A stretch of 18,180 nt of DNA from the NCBI GenBank assembly GCA_025201705.1, contig MU617238.1:1-18180 (forward strand). The letters run 5' to 3'. The DNA comes from Dissophora ornata (Eukaryota; Mortierellomycota; Mortierellomycetes; Mortierellales; Mortierellaceae). Below the pieces are notes generated by a model. That model ran no database searches, was not told the DNA's origin, and saw nothing but the letters and a program-made list of their open reading frames with translations. This document shows, piece after piece, positions 9,291-18,180 of the stretch (the stretch's first letter is position 1; the number at the start of each line of letters is the position of its first letter). The position numbers and the translations under genes were made by a program.

Positions 9291-11519
9291 TTATACAATG
9301 ATGCTCGACTCGAGGATGGTTTGCTGTTGTTGCGTCAAGGGCAGGGTCGATCCGTGAGGGAAGTTGGCATTGTGGAATGCCTCAGTTTGGATGCTGGCTG
9401 TACTGCTGTACGAGGCAGTGTATTTGCTGATAATCTTCTTGAGTGCGTAGGGAAGGACCTTCCAGGGGAAGACCTTGACATCCTTCTCAATATTTCTGGG
9501 CTTGGGGTTTGGGAAGGACATGATCAACTTGAAGAACTCGGCGCTCTCAGGCTTGCACTTTGAAACGGTGATAGGGCGGAATCCTTCCAGGTTGCGGCGA
9601 ATGCGGTTCTTCTCCTCGACTGTGAAGCGGACTGCAATCAAGGACTCAAGCAAGTAGATGCAGTCAACCGAAGTCAAAAAGCAATCGTTCTTCTCGGCCC
9701 AGTAGATGCACGAGACTACAATGCTGTTGGGCTGACGATCAGCAGGGGCCACAGGTGCAAAGTTACAATGAATATCATTGCCATCCTGGCGTCTCCAGAA
9801 CTGAACCAAACGGCGGTGGGACTCCCACTCCTCTCCACTCCAGTTGATGGCCATGTCGTCCATGTTGCCAGCGAACTTGAGATTGGCCTTGTTCAACGTG
9901 CTAGAGTAGGGGTTATAGCTTCCGATGGGCATAGCCTGGCTGAGGCTGGCAGTAGGGTGGGGCTGAGGCATGTACGAGGATGTGACGGGCTGGGAGTGAT
10001 GGCTGTGGATGTAACCGGCATTGTTGTTCGTAGCTGTCATGGCATACGTAGAGGTAGCGAGATCTGCCTGGGAGTATGATGGCATGTGAGGAGCAATCAT
10101 TTGGCCTAGATGGGATGAAGGGGAGTGTAAGTCGGTTAGCATCACGACTTCATTGATGCGAGGGGAAGGCATAGAGCTGTATAGACCAGGATACATACTG
10201 GCGTTGTAGTATCCCGAGCGGGCATATGAAGAAGGAGTCATGGCAGGGCGGGCCGCGTAGGGCGAGGTGGTCTGTTGTGTTTGAGCGTAGAGGCTGGTGT
10301 TGTCGTATGCAGCGACGGTGGTGCTGATTGCGGTGGTGGTAGCAGCCGAGTAGCTGTCATCTATTGTTACATTTATATAAAACGTGCGGAGATAGAGTTC
10401 GTTAGTATCAGTCTCGAGGGATGTGGCAACAGGAAGAACAGTAATACCCAGAATGCCCTGTGTTGTCATAGTGTGGCTGACGGCAAGGCAGGTTCCGGGG
10501 AACAGGCAAGGAAATTATATTTTCCTTTTGGAAAAACAGGATGATAACTTACGACGAGGGATGTTCATTGCGGGTGCGGCCAAAGGCGAGATTTGGAGGT
10601 CAGTGTCGAGGTGGTGCTTCTTGTTGGGCATGGTGCTTTGGCTCATACCCTGGCCATACATCGCCCTGTCGGTGCTGGAACGCTTGCCGTTGCCATTGCT
10701 CGTCTGAACATCTAAATATCACAAAAGGCGTTGACGTCAGAATAAATGTCTCACAATTCAGAAAACCAAGACCAAGAAAGTTATCATGCACGTACCATCG
10801 TAGAAGGTAAAGTCGCCAAACGGCCAGCTTTCAAGAACCATGTCGTTCTCCATCTGGAGGACATACAGTGGGACCTTGTTCGAAAACCACTTTGTGATCG
10901 CAAAGCTGGGAATGGTGCAGCTAAGGGTGACATATCCATTGGCAGCATACTGCTTTGTGTCGACAACCAAGGTACCAAAGCCAATACGGAGAGCCCTATC
11001 TGCGCTCGACTGAAGGGTAACCGTGAAGGCCTGTCCCTCTGAGCCAAAGTGCGGGTTGTACTCAAGAACACGAGGGGCTTGGATCTGGGCTTTGAAGTTG
11101 GTCATCTGCTGCATCTGCTGAGGTTGTGGTGCGGGCATGGGGGCGAACTTTCTTGGTTCAAAATCTGAAGAGGGTGAACAGTGTGAACAAGGTAGGGTTA
11201 ATTGGGATGTTCGCATTGGTTATCAGGGAAGTGGTAGGGTGGGAAAAGGTGGGAGAGCCTTGATCAAAAAGATCAAGAAGATTTTTTGAGGCTGAATCAT
11301 GACTTTGATTTGTAACGTTGAAAATATGGCGTGGTAGCGTGGCTGAATGGCTTTCTACGATAGTCTCTGTCTGTTGTGTTGTTGTGTGCGCGAGTGAATG
11401 TGTGCGTAGTGTGTTTGCTTGAAAAAGGAGAAGACGGTGGCTATTCATCAAGGCTTGGATGTGGAGCATGGAAGTATGAGAGGGAGCTGCTTCTTACTTT
11501 GAATAGCGGACATGTCCAT
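9291..11519 (-). CDS. medA: Medusa (MedA)-like developmental transcriptional regulator
   Basis: Fungal nuclear regulator; homologues (Aspergillus MedA, Fusarium Ren1, Magnaporthe Acr1) control conidiophore development and adherence. Five coding exons, 11519-11498, 11164-10796, 10711-10553, 10360-10199 and 10105-9291, join in consistent phase to 508 residues. Exon 1 encodes only MDMSAIQ plus one base, and its donor is GTAAGA. Residues about 38-130 (PRVLEYNPHFGSEGQAFTV to WPFGDFTFYD) resemble an IPT/TIG-like fold as in Medusa proteins. Residues 131-319 are low complexity, rich in Ser, Thr, Tyr, Gln, Pro and Ala. The diagnostic domain, about 320-470, contains DDMAINW, ESHRRLVQFWRRQ, SCIYWAEKNDC, YLLESLIAVRFTVEEKNRIR, NLEGFRPITVSK, FPNPKPRNIEKDVKVFPWK and KKIISKYTASYSS, nearly colinear with the Aspergillus protein. 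Introns are 333, 84, 192 and 93 nt; the 192-nt one has a TACTAAC branch site. The last is stop-free and a multiple of three, so a 539-residue unspliced form is possible. The domain call is very sure; exon 1 is inferred from splice signals and phase. Confidence 0.92.
10106..10198 (-). other. stop-free 93-nt intron in medA
   Basis: Donor GTATGT (10198), branch-like GCTAAC and acceptor CATCTAG (10106) define this intron within the low-complexity linker. Its length is a multiple of three and the host frame reads through it without a stop. Splicing gives NASQMIAP; retention inserts 31 residues. The signals argue it is a real intron; use is not proven. Confidence 0.65.
11165..11497 (-). other. first coding intron of medA (333 nt)
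   Basis: Donor GTAAGA directly after the 22-nt first coding exon; acceptor CTCTTCAG before ATTTTGAACC. It is two to four times longer than most introns in this window and CA/CT-rich on the sense strand. Near its 3' end an ATG (11216) is in frame with exon 2 and would replace MDMSAIQ by a different N-terminus of about 17 residues if transcription started inside the intron. Confidence 0.6.
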
Positions 11520-11536
11520 TGTTGTGAGAATTATAT

Positions 11537-11743
11537 CTGTAGGAGGGTGGAGTTGTGCCTAGCATAGGAAATATCAAGTCAGGTCAGGACAAGTTCATTT
11601 CCAATTGTGGTCGTGACGCGCAAACGCACTACACAGCAGGCAATCGCCAAGTCGGATGCCCATCCGGATAGCCATGCACTGGAGGGTGGCCATGGCATTG
11701 GACGGCATTGCTTGGGATAGCATGGCATGGTGGCTTGACTTAC
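11537..11743 (-). other. probable 5' UTR intron of medA
   Basis: Donor GTAAGT at 11743 and acceptor CCTCCTACAG ending at 11537, 17 nt upstream of the medA ATG. The 207-nt intron carries about nine ATG triplets on the sense strand, while the flanking leader pieces carry none. That contrast supports both the intron and the choice of 11519 as start codon. No transcript evidence is available. Confidence 0.6.
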
Positions 11744-11945
11744 GAAAGATTGTTAGACCGAAAGGGGCGCTGGAGATGTGAAGTGAACTGAGGATGTCTC
11801 GTGTGGTTCGGAGGATGGTTGAGATGTGAGTGTGTTGAACGAGGGGTTGAAGAGGTGCAAGTGTGAGTGAGAGTGAGAACTTGGTGTTGGATGTGAGAAA
11901 TATCTGTTGCAGTTTCTGTTGTGAAGAAGAGGATGAGGAACAAAA
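11744..11945 (-). promoter_or_regulatory. probable medA 5' leader exon
   Basis: About 200 nt of CT/CA-rich, G-poor sense-strand sequence with no ATG, lying between a TATA box and a strong GTAAGT donor. This composition is typical of a fungal 5' untranslated leader with a pyrimidine-rich start region. The right boundary (transcription start) is estimated as roughly 30 nt downstream of the TATA box. Confidence 0.5.
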
Positions 11946-11970
11946 AATGGGAAGGATGGTGAGGAACCAG

Positions 11971-11980
11971 TGTATATATA
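11971..11980 (-). promoter_or_regulatory. TATA box of medA
   Basis: TATATATACA on the minus strand, about 30 nt upstream of the pyrimidine-rich leader and the only strong TATA-like element close to medA. It places the start of transcription near 11940-11950. Confidence 0.5.
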
Positions 11981-14931
11981 CGGTTTGAGAGGTTGCAACG
12001 GTCTCATCATAAGGGGATTAGCGAGCCACCGAACGGACATTATTTCAAAAAAAAAATAGACGATTTGATCTGTTATTGCACCGACTGAATTGAATTGAAT
12101 AAAAGCTATTTATTGTCTATTCTAAAGTTTACTCTTTTCCTCTATTCAAAATGGTATTGTAAACACTCGCACATTCCGTATATGCACAATATTTACTTGC
12201 ACATTCAATATTTGCTGTCTAAAATAGTTGTTCCGATGTATAATTGAAAGAGTTCCAATCACCTGCAATTCGTACATATGGCATCTTTCTCGACAGCCGA
12301 ACAACCAGAGGTCATCCCACCCCAACCCCACGTCTGGTGCGCTCTCGCTATCTTTCTTATTTTCTCTCTCAATTGCTCAGCTAGCCTCTCGCTCATTCTA
12401 TATCCCTCCCTACCCTCTCTGTTATGTGCTGCATCCTACCAGTATGGCAGCTGAGATCGGAGGGGAATTAAGACAAAACCGTTGCTGGCCTTTGCGAGAC
12501 AAGCATCGGGGGAGAGCATAGGATAGTACAACATAGGCCTCACGAACACAAGGGAGGGGTTTGGCAACTGACAGAAAGAGAGACAGGGAGACATATCGGC
12601 GAGAATTTTATCGCACGGTCGTGCGCTTTGCGTCGTCGCATTTCACTTTGTTTCCTCCCCCTCCCCAGTACACACAGCTAGCCTATGACCTCCTATTTCC
12701 CTCCTTGGCTCTCGTGCTTGTTTTTCTCAAGCCTGTACTACAGTTTTATAACAAACAGTTGGCGGTTGTGCCGCCTCGCATACTCTCCGACGTTTCTCCT
12801 GTTGCATCCACGTCTCGGACTGAAATTCGGCGAGACGCAACTGCCGTGTCCAAAGCGTCAATTCTCCTGGATACCCCCACTCCGTCTGCGCTCAGCCATC
12901 AACTAGCTGTTGATATTTGTGTTCTCAGAAAAATATTATAGAATAGGGTTATAAGGGTCCATAGTATAGTCCTGTGCAGGCTATAACTGTACGTTGGCCC
13001 CTCCGTGTCTTAACCCTTCCATGTTTTGGTGATTGATAATGTCGCAGACACAAGCAGGGTGAGGAATGCTGACAGAAACATTGATCTGTAGAATTTCAAC
13101 AAGCAATTGATGAAAAATATTGCCGCGCTAAGTGTGCCAACATCGTTAGAGAAAGAAGTTTCAGTGACTCCTCAATGACACCCCTCCCGTAGGAGAAGGC
13201 TGCGGCGATAGTTCCTGGGTTTCGTCTATTGAGGACGCGTGGCATCGATTTCAGAATGTCTTGAAGATCCTGGTCTCTATCTCAAACATCGTTCGCGCTC
13301 GTGAATGAGGATCGCGTTCCAAGGGGCAATTATCAACATTCCTTTGTCTGCGTCATGCGTTGTATAAAAGCCCCAGGTCGTCAACTAGGCAAGTGTAGTC
13401 AAGCGAGCGTAGGCCACCTGCTAGACATCGATTTCGATATCCAGCCACTACTTTGTACACTCGCTCTGCCCAAAAATTTTGTTTGTTTGTATACACCAGA
13501 TGGAGGGAAAATAACCGAATAGTCCAATCAGCGCATCGATGATCACCCTCTCCTTTGTTGAGCACCGATTTACGGGGGATTAGTGTCCATCGGAGAGTGT
13601 ACAAAGGGACACCGTGTCACTGCACAACCTTACTGATGAGAATGAGATTTGGCGGGTACCATGTGCCACTGTAGCCTACGCAGCAACCATTATGGCGTCA
13701 GCAAAAACAGTATGCATCGCATCGGCCACTTTCTGGTGGCCCTTGCATCGGCGTGCATCAGCGAAATGCGGCGTGCCTGAGAACAGAAGCAATTGGGAGG
13801 GAAAAGAAGCCGTAAGCATGATGCGTCAATGTCAATCTGGTGTCACGCTCGCTCCCTTTCATGGTCCAAGCCTGTTCTGTTACCAGGGTCCAACTACTTA
13901 CTTGCGAAGCAAAACTTAAGCTTGAGAGACGCGATGATGCCCCATCAGATATCTCAATGCAAACACGCAAGCCATCTTTGACAATATCTCTCCTTTCTTT
14001 GACTGTAGAGAGGACTTCATCCCTAATGTTACTGCGAACTGACAATAAATTAGGCACCTTGCAGAAAACATTTTTGCAAGAGTAAGTTATGCTGAGGCTC
14101 CTTCTATTGCGCTGGGTCAGGACGCGAGAAGAACATGCTATTTTCTTTGAGAGGGTGGGCCACTGTAGCATACATGACAGCATGCGCACTTTCGTAAGTG
14201 TAAAATTATCTTTCGGCGATATCGTTGCATAAATGAGCAGTCATTAATTGAACTCGTTATTCTTTCCTTTCCTTTGTGCATGCCATCTCCATATATTCTC
14301 TTGTAACCAGCTCTTTGCTTGAGGCTGGGGCAAGAACAGACAGGGCTTTAATTGCACAAGGTCGCTTGATAATTTCTATATGTCTGCACACTGCATATCA
14401 CAGACGTTCAGGGATAGACCTACTCCCCGACTATGTGCATGAATTGAAGGATTTAATTTGCTCAGCATAGCAATATAGATTCTGTATATTTTTCTTCGAG
14501 AGGGAACCATGTTTTCACTTCATGGTAGCATTGAAACTACATTGCATAGAGAACGAAAGGTGTAAGCGCGTGGCATTTGTTTATCGGGTGGATCAGGAAG
14601 GAGAGAGAGGCCAAAGGAAGCAAGGAAGTCCCCACAAACACAGGAAAGTGCAGAGTGTTGTTGTTGAATGTTGGGCCAGAGTAAACGCGTTCCTATTTAA
14701 TCCGAAACACGAAAAATAAAGTCTGTCCTAGAGAGTTGTCTTGATGCAGCCCTTTCGGGAATGTCGGAGCTAACAAGCGTCTTCCTGCACAATAATGTGC
14801 TGCCACCGCCGCTGAAGCAACAAAACGGTAATGTAATGAAACGGGTCAATGTGTATGTGCATCCATGACGTCCACATCTTTCCGCCCAGATGCGGCTAAA
14901 GGTGAGACCACATACTGGTATAACCTTTCCC

Positions 14932-14986
14932 TACACGCACATACATATATATACACACACACACACGCGCGCGCACGCACATATAT
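14932..14986. repeat. 55-bp strictly alternating purine-pyrimidine tract
   Basis: From the T at 14932 to the T at 14986 every step alternates pyrimidine and purine, moving through CA/CG, TA, a (CA)n run, a (CG)n core at about 14966-14974 and back to CA and TA. Such tracts, particularly with a CG core, can adopt Z-DNA under negative supercoiling. The alternation is seen directly; any role is inference. Confidence 0.9.
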
Positions 14987-16200
14987 TTGCATACAGTGTC
15001 AGAAATATACAAAACTCCACGTTGCACATCGTTTCTAGGCGGTACGTTTCATAGACTTTTATATCTGATCAGTCGTGTACAGTATGCTGTTTGCTGGTAG
15101 ATTGCCTTGGAGGACGAAGGGCTGTGGTGCTTGCTTTTGTCTGGACTTGGCGAGTTGTCTAGAGAAAAAGAGTATTCCATGGAGGTAAGGCGAGATGCTT
15201 GTCCGCTCCCACTCAAATAAAGTTAGTAGAGACACATATTTTTCTATTGAGTTGAGTATTATTTCGAAGATCCCCTCAAGTGAGAACCAAATCGCCTGAT
15301 CTGTTCTCGAAGCCATTCAAATCCACGCATTCACCCCGCTGTAAATATATTGTTTCATCTCGGACATGGATTTCCTTTTTTGAACATTTTATGAGCCGTC
15401 AGAAATGAAATAAAAAAAAATAGAAGAACCAGACCAACGCCCAAATGTCTACCCGAATTTGCCCACATGGTCCAAGCTTTCCCCAGTCGCCTCTCCCCAA
15501 CAAGGCCGAACTCATGTCACCGACAACCGATAGAACTCAAAAAGACGAAGGCGCCTCTCGAATATCATATGTCTTGCTGTCTCACTCGGCTGTAACATCA
15601 AGAAGCCCTGTCAGTTGTTCATTTTGCAAATATGAAAATGTGAGCGCATAGTGCCATTTTTCATTCCACTCACTCTTTATTTGACAATCCGATTGATTTT
15701 TCTCTTCGACGTGTTGCTGCTCTCCTTGTCATTCTCTGTTGCCACCATCTTGTTTGTGCTCATAAGGACGCCACCGACAACGATTTCCAATAATTCTTGG
15801 AAGTATGTATCTTGGACCCATGACCATGCGAGAGAGTTGTCTAGACTGAGTACTCTTGCTGTAATGCCGGCTCAGAGTCGCATCGACTTGGTTTAGTAAC
15901 TAGTGCTAACCTACCCCGATCTCAAATTTACGATGCAAGATCCTTGCATGTGGGATAAGCTGCAATGTAAGGAGTCTCGATCAAGAGCAGATCGCGCCTA
16001 CATCCCCTCCCTTACGAGTATATAGCCATCTGTTAACAAGTGGGTGCCATTTCCTTCATATCGGATACCTCGTATATTGAGATACCAGTGGCGAGGACGA
16101 AAGGTTGATCGGGAGCATTCGTCTAAATCCATCCCACGACCATGCACAAAAAGAATTTTGCCTTTTTGTTTACGTTAGACATGTTGTGCCCGATTCCTTT

Positions 16201-16227
16201 TTGTTGTTGTTGTTGTTGTTGTTGTTG
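16201..16227 (+). repeat. (TTG)9 microsatellite
   Basis: Nine perfect TTG units. It creates artificial poly-Cys/Leu or poly-Gln/Asn frames on the two strands and should not be read as coding. Confidence 0.95.
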
Positions 16228-16608
16228 CCTGCATCCATTGAGGCATATATGTGATTGGTTCCGTGGCCGTGCTCGCAGACCACTTTTCTTTTCGTTTTTG
16301 CCCATATTCTCTGCATATGTACTATTGACACCCTTGCAGGAAGGGAGGGCCTTTCAATTACGAATGCAAAAAGCATTGGTTGGACGCATGGAGAGTGCTC
16401 CGAATGTAAACACTGCCGCATGGCTTCAATTTATGCACACAACAACTCCAAAAGGGGGTTATTGTGGGAAAAGAACGCATGGTTGGATGAAGCGGAGGAA
16501 GACGAGGAAGGGATATCAATGAGAACTAGCATTAATAATGCTAAGGCGACCCCTGTTGTTGGTGCTTTGACTTGACATAGTCGGTGCCAACTCGCGTTCC
16601 AAACCATG

Positions 16609-16609
<1 letters not shown>

Positions 16610-16666
<57 letters not shown>
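16610..16666 (+). repeat. 57-nt poly(T) tract
   Basis: Uninterrupted T run on the plus strand, far longer than any other homopolymer here. It could be an expanded mononucleotide repeat or the poly(A) tail of a retroposed RNA copy inserted on the minus strand (body then at 16667 and above). No tRNA-like promoter boxes or target-site duplication were found beside it. The exact length may be unreliable in the assembly. Confidence 0.9.
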
Positions 16667-16667
<1 letters not shown>

Positions 16668-18180
16668 ACTGGGCCTTCTGTCTCGACTGAAGTTCAAGTC
16701 TCATTGAACGCAAGAACCCAAGGCAAAAACGATTATGATATCCCGTAACTGACTTGATAAAGAATACCCTAAATGATTGTATTTCTTCAATAAAAGTCCT
16801 TTTACAACAAGTAGCGGCAGTACACACGGAGAGCAAAGGACGCAAATCAACACCTGCAAATCGGGGGAGAAGGTCTCTATCCAGGGCAGCGGATCAAATA
16901 CCAGGTTTGGACACGGCAACGGGGCAACAAGAGGTTGGTTATATTATTAAGCGACATTCTAGAGCATGATGGGAATGTTGTTTCGAACCCTTTGTGTTAG
17001 ATATAGGCATATGATGGCGAAGTGCAGCCAGGTGGGCGTGCGAACCTTACATATATATTCAGTAAGGACCAAGAGAGGATGTGGAGCGGTTTACATATCT
17101 GCTTTGTCAACCATAGCATCATCTGATCGACCATGCGTTCTCGGAATACCTGGCTCCCTGCTTTACTATCTTATTTTGCTCTACCCAGGTCTCCATTTCT
17201 CTATTTGGCCCGTAGCCGACAAAGCAGCAATTAAAGGGCTCGCGGGATGTATAACATGACCACGAGAATGCGAGTTTTCCGAATCGGAAAGGATGGCAAT
17301 ATGCCTGGGGCTATTGTTTTCGCCTCTCCGCAAATCGTTTACCCCTCTTCCGTCGGACTCCACTTTCCCTCATTGCACGCTGAGCCCCATAATTTTTCTT
17401 TCTTCTGCTTTTCCCATTTCGTGCCCATCCGGGATGGCCCTGCAGGTTTGTTACGCCAATCCCGAGCAACCCGGATTGAACATCCGTATGCAGGCGAAAG
17501 TAGGGAAATTGCATATACTCTTTGTCAATTGCCAATTATAAGCCGATTAGCCCTAAGATGTGGTCAGGTCTCTGTCTCTCGCTCTTGGCTCTCAAGTCGT
17601 TTTGTTTATTTAATTGCATGCTCTTTTATGAGAGTAAACAATGCACAAGACAAGATGGGCGCAAAATATCGTAATTGACCACGCCTCCCTTCCCTCTCTA
17701 TTCGTGCACAAAAAAAAAAATTAAAGAGATCAGAGAGATTCGCCCGTCTGACTCTCATTCTCGTCTCTCACTTTTTGAATGTGCTCGCTTCGTCACTTCC
17801 GCGTGCCGAACACTGAACATTTTTGCATAACTGAACACAAATCACAGAGGGCATTGTGTCCAATTTTTTCCATGCCCCTTTCTTTATTTGACAGCAAACA
17901 GCAATGCAAAAATCAGGACTTCGCATTGTTGCATAAAGAGAAAGGTCGTGATGGCCAATGGGCACTGGAGGAAGGGCGCAGAACTTCTTTTTTTTTTTTT
18001 TGTGATCCGTTTGATTGATCCGCCACTTGCACACCGCATCGTCATCGGTAATCTTTTTTCTTGGTGGAGTGATCGCATGAACCGCGATAGCTCGTGTCCA
18101 TTGAACAGCATTTCTTCTTTGGAGCCGCACAGCACTGGGGATGCGTAAGTTGGTGGCAAGGGGATAAATCTGTGCCGCCA

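Larger units (their letters stand above)
11981..18180. other. 6.2-kb region without a recognised gene
   Basis: Both strands were read for protein families, splice-linked exons, tRNA-like B boxes, rRNA and snRNA motifs, and nothing convincing was found. Open frames are short, overlapping and often driven by simple repeats (poly-Lys from the T57 run, poly-Cys/Leu or poly-Asn/Gln from the TTG repeat). The longest ATG-initiated frame is 143 codons at 17247-17678 on the plus strand and resembles nothing known to me. The stretch lies upstream of medA and probably includes distal promoter sequence, an unannotated non-coding RNA, or the promoter of a gene to the right of the window. Confidence 0.5.

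Noticed and set aside
9234..10079. Plus-strand open frames of about 100 codons opposite medA
   Set aside because: They are antisense shadows of the strongly conserved MedA C-terminal exon and have no family resemblance.
10423..10469. ATG at 10469 as the start of the medA C-terminal protein
   Set aside because: The segment 10361-10469 lies within a 192-nt intron with a TACTAAC branch site. Joining 10553 to 10360 keeps phase with the conserved N-terminal exons, so the gene extends much further upstream.
12561..12941. 126-codon plus-strand frame
   Set aside because: It begins at TTG rather than ATG, has no recognisable domain, and lies in pyrimidine-rich sequence where long open frames arise by chance.
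13720..13745. Small hairpin GGCCAC-TTTCTG-GTGGCC
   Set aside because: A single 6-bp stem in non-coding sequence, with no T-run, RNA-family motif or gene context to give it meaning.
16123..16845. Frames with poly-Lys, poly-Cys or poly-Asn/Gln stretches
   Set aside because: They come from translation of the T57 run and the (TTG)9 repeat and have no coding support.
17247..17678. 143-codon ATG-initiated plus-strand frame
   Set aside because: It is the longest ATG-started frame in the gene-free region but matches no family I know, lacks a domain-like pattern, and is within the range expected by chance over 6 kb.
12000..18180. tRNA, snoRNA, rRNA or CRISPR elements
   Set aside because: No B-box with matching A-box, no properly spaced C/D boxes, no rRNA or U6 motifs and no regularly spaced direct repeats were found by eye; a covariance-model search would be decisive.

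Overview
The window looks like a nuclear contig from a filamentous fungus. Three minus-strand genes are broken by short GT..AG spliceosomal introns (84-145 nt typical, a few longer) with recognisable donors (GTATGT, GTAAGT) and, in places, branch sites (TACTAAC, GCTAAC). One of the genes is an orthologue of Medusa (MedA), a regulator known only from fungi. The protein flavour and intron density suggest an early-diverging filamentous fungus (Mucoromycota/Mortierellomycota-like). That placement is inference; only 'filamentous fungus' is well supported.

Layout, left to right. 1-880: no gene recognised. About 880-2790 (minus): a decayed internal fragment of the second-largest subunit of RNA polymerase I (RPA135/RPA2 family), broken by many small indels and stops and lacking both ends. 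2900-4117 (minus): an intact two-exon gene for a Cyc2-like mitochondrial FAD/NAD(P)H oxidoreductase of the cytochrome b5 reductase fold. 4118-5884: spacer holding a diverged inverted repeat and a possible broken small reading frame. 5885-8207 (minus): LCB1, the non-catalytic subunit of serine palmitoyltransferase, in eight exons that join to a clean 509-residue protein. 8208-9290: spacer with the medA 3' end. 9291-11519 (minus): medA in five coding exons (508 residues), preceded by a TATA box, an ATG-free leader and an ATG-rich 5' UTR intron. 11981-18180: about 6.2 kb without a convincing gene, with a microsatellite, a 55-bp alternating purine-pyrimidine tract and a 57-nt T run.

The three intact genes do not form an obvious pathway. 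LCB1 starts sphingolipid synthesis at the ER, Cyc2-like proteins support cytochrome c maturation in mitochondria, and MedA is a nuclear developmental regulator. I see no new multi-gene system. The most interesting signals concern medA: a leader intron that carries all the upstream ATGs, an in-frame stop-free intron, an alternative in-frame start, and an unusually long gene-free upstream region.
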